From contig NZ_FO082820.1 of the NCBI RefSeq assembly GCF_000967425.1, positions 2,790,001-2,854,000 on the forward strand: a DNA stretch of 64,000 nucleotides. Direction: 5' to 3'. This document shows positions 61,959 through 64,000 of this stretch, one piece after another. Positions within the stretch are counted from its first letter, which is position 1, and the number at the start of each line of letters is the position of its first letter. The notes beneath the pieces are model-generated. The model was not told the DNA's origin and made no database searches. It worked only from the letters and a program-made list of their open reading frames with translations. This DNA comes from Pseudorhizobium banfieldiae. Its GTDB lineage: Bacteria > Pseudomonadota > Alphaproteobacteria > Rhizobiales > Rhizobiaceae. The position numbers were made by a program, and so were the translations under genes.

Positions 61959-63328
61959 AGGATTTCGATGCCATCATTGTCGGCACCGGACAGGCGGGCC
62001 CGCCGCTCGCCGGTCGATTGACGGCGGCGGGAATGTCCGTTGCGATCATCGAACGCAAGCATGTGGGTGGCACCTGCGTGAACACCGGCTGCATGCCGAC
62101 CAAGGCGCTCGTTGCCAGCGCCTATGCTGCCCACCTGACGCGCCGCGCGTCCGACTACGGCATTGAACTGGAAGGTGTGCCGACGGTGGACATGCCGAAG
62201 GTCATGGCGCGCTCTCACCAGGTGACGCTGAACGCGCGAAGGAACAATCGCGATTGGCTGCAGTCGATGGAGAAATGCAGCCTGATCGAAGGCCATGCAC
62301 GCTTCGAGTCCCGCCATGTCATACGGGTGGGCGAGGAGCTTCTGCGGGCTCCGCGGATATTTCTGAACGTCGGCGGCCGGGCCGCCATTCCCGATTTCCC
62401 CGGTGTCGATCAGGTGCCCTATCTGACCAACAGCAGCATTGTCCTGCTGGAGCGGGTGCCCCGCCACCTCGTCATTGTCGGCGGCAGCTATATTGGCCTG
62501 GAGTTTGCGCAGATGTACCGCCGGTTCGGCGCTGAGGTTACTGTGATCGAGAAAGGCGAGCGTCTCATCGGCCGGGAGGATCACGAAGTCTCCGACGCCA
62601 TACGCGAGATCCTGGAGGCGGAGGGCATCCAAGTACGGATCGGGGCCGAATGCATTCGCCTGGAGCCTCATCCGGATGGCGTTGCCGTCGGCGTGGATTG
62701 CAGTGAAGGCGCACCGACCATCATCGGATCGGACGTGCTTATGGCGACGGGCCGGCGACCCAACACCGATGACCTCGGCCTCGACACGGCAGGGGTGGAA
62801 GTCGACGACCACGGCTATATCAAGGTTGGCGACGACCTCGCAACGACGGCCGAAGGCATCTGGGCTCTGGGCGACTGCAACGGCAAAGGCGCCTTCACCC
62901 ACACCGCCTACAACGACTTCGAAATCGTCGCCGCCAATCTCCTCGATGGGGAGGACCGACGCGTCTCCGACCGTATTCTGGGTTATGCACTTTATATCGA
63001 CCCGCCCCTGGGGCGCGTGGGGATGACCGAAGCTCAAGCATTGAAGGCGGGAAAGAAGGTCCTGGTTGGCAGGCGTCCTATGAGCCGCGTGGGGCGAGCG
63101 ATCGAGAAGGGAGAGACGCAGGGCTTCATGAAGATCGTCGCTGACGCCGACACCAGACAAATCCTTGGAGCCGCCATCCTCGGAACCGGCGGGGACGAGG
63201 CAATCCACGGCGTCCTGGACGTCATGAACGCAGGAGCGACCGTCGATTCGCTTCGCTGGGCCGTACCAATCCATCCGACGGTATCCGAGCTCTGGCCGAC
63301 GGTGATTTCGCAGATGTCACCGCCTTAA
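61955..63328 (+). CDS. FAD-dependent pyridine nucleotide-disulfide oxidoreductase (mercuric reductase-like)
   Basis: Flavoprotein of 457 residues of the dihydrolipoamide dehydrogenase/mercuric reductase family. The FAD fold is DAIIVGTGQAGPPLAGRL. The redox disulfide is in GGTCVNTGCMPTKALVASA, the NAD fold in HLVIVGGSYIGLEFAQMYRR, and the second FAD motif in GIWALGDCNGKGAFTH. The C-terminal dimer domain has AVPIHPTVSELWPTV (active His-Glu). There is no N-terminal heavy-metal domain and no C-terminal Cys pair, so mercury reduction is unlikely. It overlaps the DUF4126 gene by four bases. The exact substrate is unknown. Confidence 0.92.
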   Translation: MKDFDAIIVGTGQAGPPLAGRLTAAGMSVAIIERKHVGGTCVNTGCMPTKALVASAYAAHLTRRASDYGIELEGVPTVDMPKVMARSHQVTLNARRNNRDWLQSMEKCSLIEGHARFESRHVIRVGEELLRAPRIFLNVGGRAAIPDFPGVDQVPYLTNSSIVLLERVPRHLVIVGGSYIGLEFAQMYRRFGAEVTVIEKGERLIGREDHEVSDAIREILEAEGIQVRIGAECIRLEPHPDGVAVGVDCSEGAPTIIGSDVLMATGRRPNTDDLGLDTAGVEVDDHGYIKVGDDLATTAEGIWALGDCNGKGAFTHTAYNDFEIVAANLLDGEDRRVSDRILGYALYIDPPLGRVGMTEAQALKAGKKVLVGRRPMSRVGRAIEKGETQGFMKIVADADTRQILGAAILGTGGDEAIHGVLDVMNAGATVDSLRWAVPIHPTVSELWPTVISQMSPP

Positions 63329-63421
63329 GATTCCGTTCACCGTTTCTGCCTTTTGCCGATCATTCTTAACTCGGATTGCAGGCGTGTCCGCTAGGTTCTC
63401 GGCGCGAGAAGGTGGCCGGAT

Positions 63422-64000
63422 ATGTGCGGATTTGCAGGATTTCTGGGTGAAACAACTCATCCCGGCGGAAAAGAACGCCTCCTGAACGGAATGGCGGAGG
63501 CGATTGCCCATCGCGGGCCTGACGGACGCGGGACCTTCACCGCAGACGGCGTGGGTCTTGCCCATGTGCGCCTTTCGATCGTCGGCCTTTCCGACGGAAG
63601 GCAGCCGATGAGCAACTGCACCGGGGACATCGCCATTGCCTTCAACGGCGAGATCTTCAACTATGTCGAACTGCGGGACGAGTTGGTAGCGAAGGGTCAC
63701 CGTTTCCACACCCAAACCGATACCGAAGTTCTGCTGCAGCTCTACGAATCCATCGGCGAGCAATGCCTCCAGCACCTGAACGGCGATTTCGCTTTCGCCA
63801 TCTGGGACGGGCGACGTCGGCGTCTCCTTCTGGCCCGTGACAGGATGGGAGTCCGTCCCCTTTTCTACACTCGGTCCGGTGACACCCTCTACTTTGCCTC
63901 GGAGATCAAGGCGCTGCTGGAGGTCCCGGGCGTGGAGGCGGAACTCGATCCTTTCGCGCTGGACCAGATCTTCACGATGTGGGCGCCGATTGCGCCGCGC
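63422..64000 (+). CDS. Asparagine synthase (glutamine-hydrolysing), partial
   Basis: N-terminal glutaminase part of an AsnB-type amidotransferase, cut by the right edge after about 193 residues. MCGFAGFLGETTHPGG places the catalytic Cys2 right after the start. AEAIAHRGPDGRGTF, RLSIVGLSDGRQPM, AFNGEIFNYVELRDEL, TDTEVLLQLYE and FAIWDGRRRRLLLARDRMGV follow in order. GAAGGTGG lies seven bases before the ATG at 63422. The family includes true asparagine synthases and amidotransferases of secondary metabolism or polysaccharide synthesis; the missing half would decide. Confidence 0.93.
   Translation, partial: MCGFAGFLGETTHPGGKERLLNGMAEAIAHRGPDGRGTFTADGVGLAHVRLSIVGLSDGRQPMSNCTGDIAIAFNGEIFNYVELRDELVAKGHRFHTQTDTEVLLQLYESIGEQCLQHLNGDFAFAIWDGRRRRLLLARDRMGVRPLFYTRSGDTLYFASEIKALLEVPGVEAELDPFALDQIFTMWAPIAPR

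Overview
The window looks like a chromosomal or chromid segment of a GC-rich alphaproteobacterium of the order Hyphomicrobiales, probably Rhizobiaceae. The evidence is the gene types (glutaryl-CoA dehydrogenase with a GcvA-like LysR, liv, TctCBA and DctBD modules, EcfG-type sigma, HWE kinase, Ku/LigD) and abundant GGAAC-N16-18-GTT promoters, the general-stress promoter type of this group. I saw no rRNA, tRNA, CRISPR, insertion sequence or prophage. There is no stretch over 300 bases without a gene.

Left part (1-19.0 kb) is transport and catabolism. It holds a peptide-binding ABC protein (cut by the left edge) with an M19 dipeptidase; a LysR gene divergent from glutaryl-CoA dehydrogenase, followed by a succinate-semialdehyde-type dehydrogenase; a sulfate ABC transporter (binding protein, cysT, cysW, cysA); and a long leftward run of livK-G-F-H-M, a GMC oxidoreductase and a 3-hydroxyisobutyryl-CoA hydrolase, with a divergent LysR gene.

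Middle part (19.0-49.2 kb) is a general-stress island. I read 17 exact and one near-exact EcfG-type promoters, nearly all 10-65 bases before a gene start. They precede a PAS/PAS hybrid histidine kinase, BON proteins, PQQ glucose dehydrogenase, a UdgX uracil-DNA glycosylase, the sigma factor itself (with sodC), ku-ligD, a second ku, a cysteine hydrolase, a DUF892 protein, glycogen synthase, a cytochrome c oxidase operon, topoisomerase IB and several tiny proteins. A NepR-like anti-sigma candidate, a glycogen debranching enzyme, an HWE kinase, a DJ-1/PfpI protein and a frameshifted glutathione S-transferase lie in the same island. The theme is DNA repair, oxidative defence, carbon storage and alternative respiration.

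Right part (49.2-64 kb) returns to transport and metabolism. It holds a glucose/mannose-type ABC transporter with a divergent LacI regulator and two operator-like repeats; a tripartite tricarboxylate transporter (tctCBA) with an upstream DctB/DctD-type two-component system; a DUF4126 membrane protein overlapping a pyridine-nucleotide-disulfide oxidoreductase; and the start of an asparagine synthase cut by the right edge.

All assignments come from reading the translated sequence and recalling family motifs. No database search was run.
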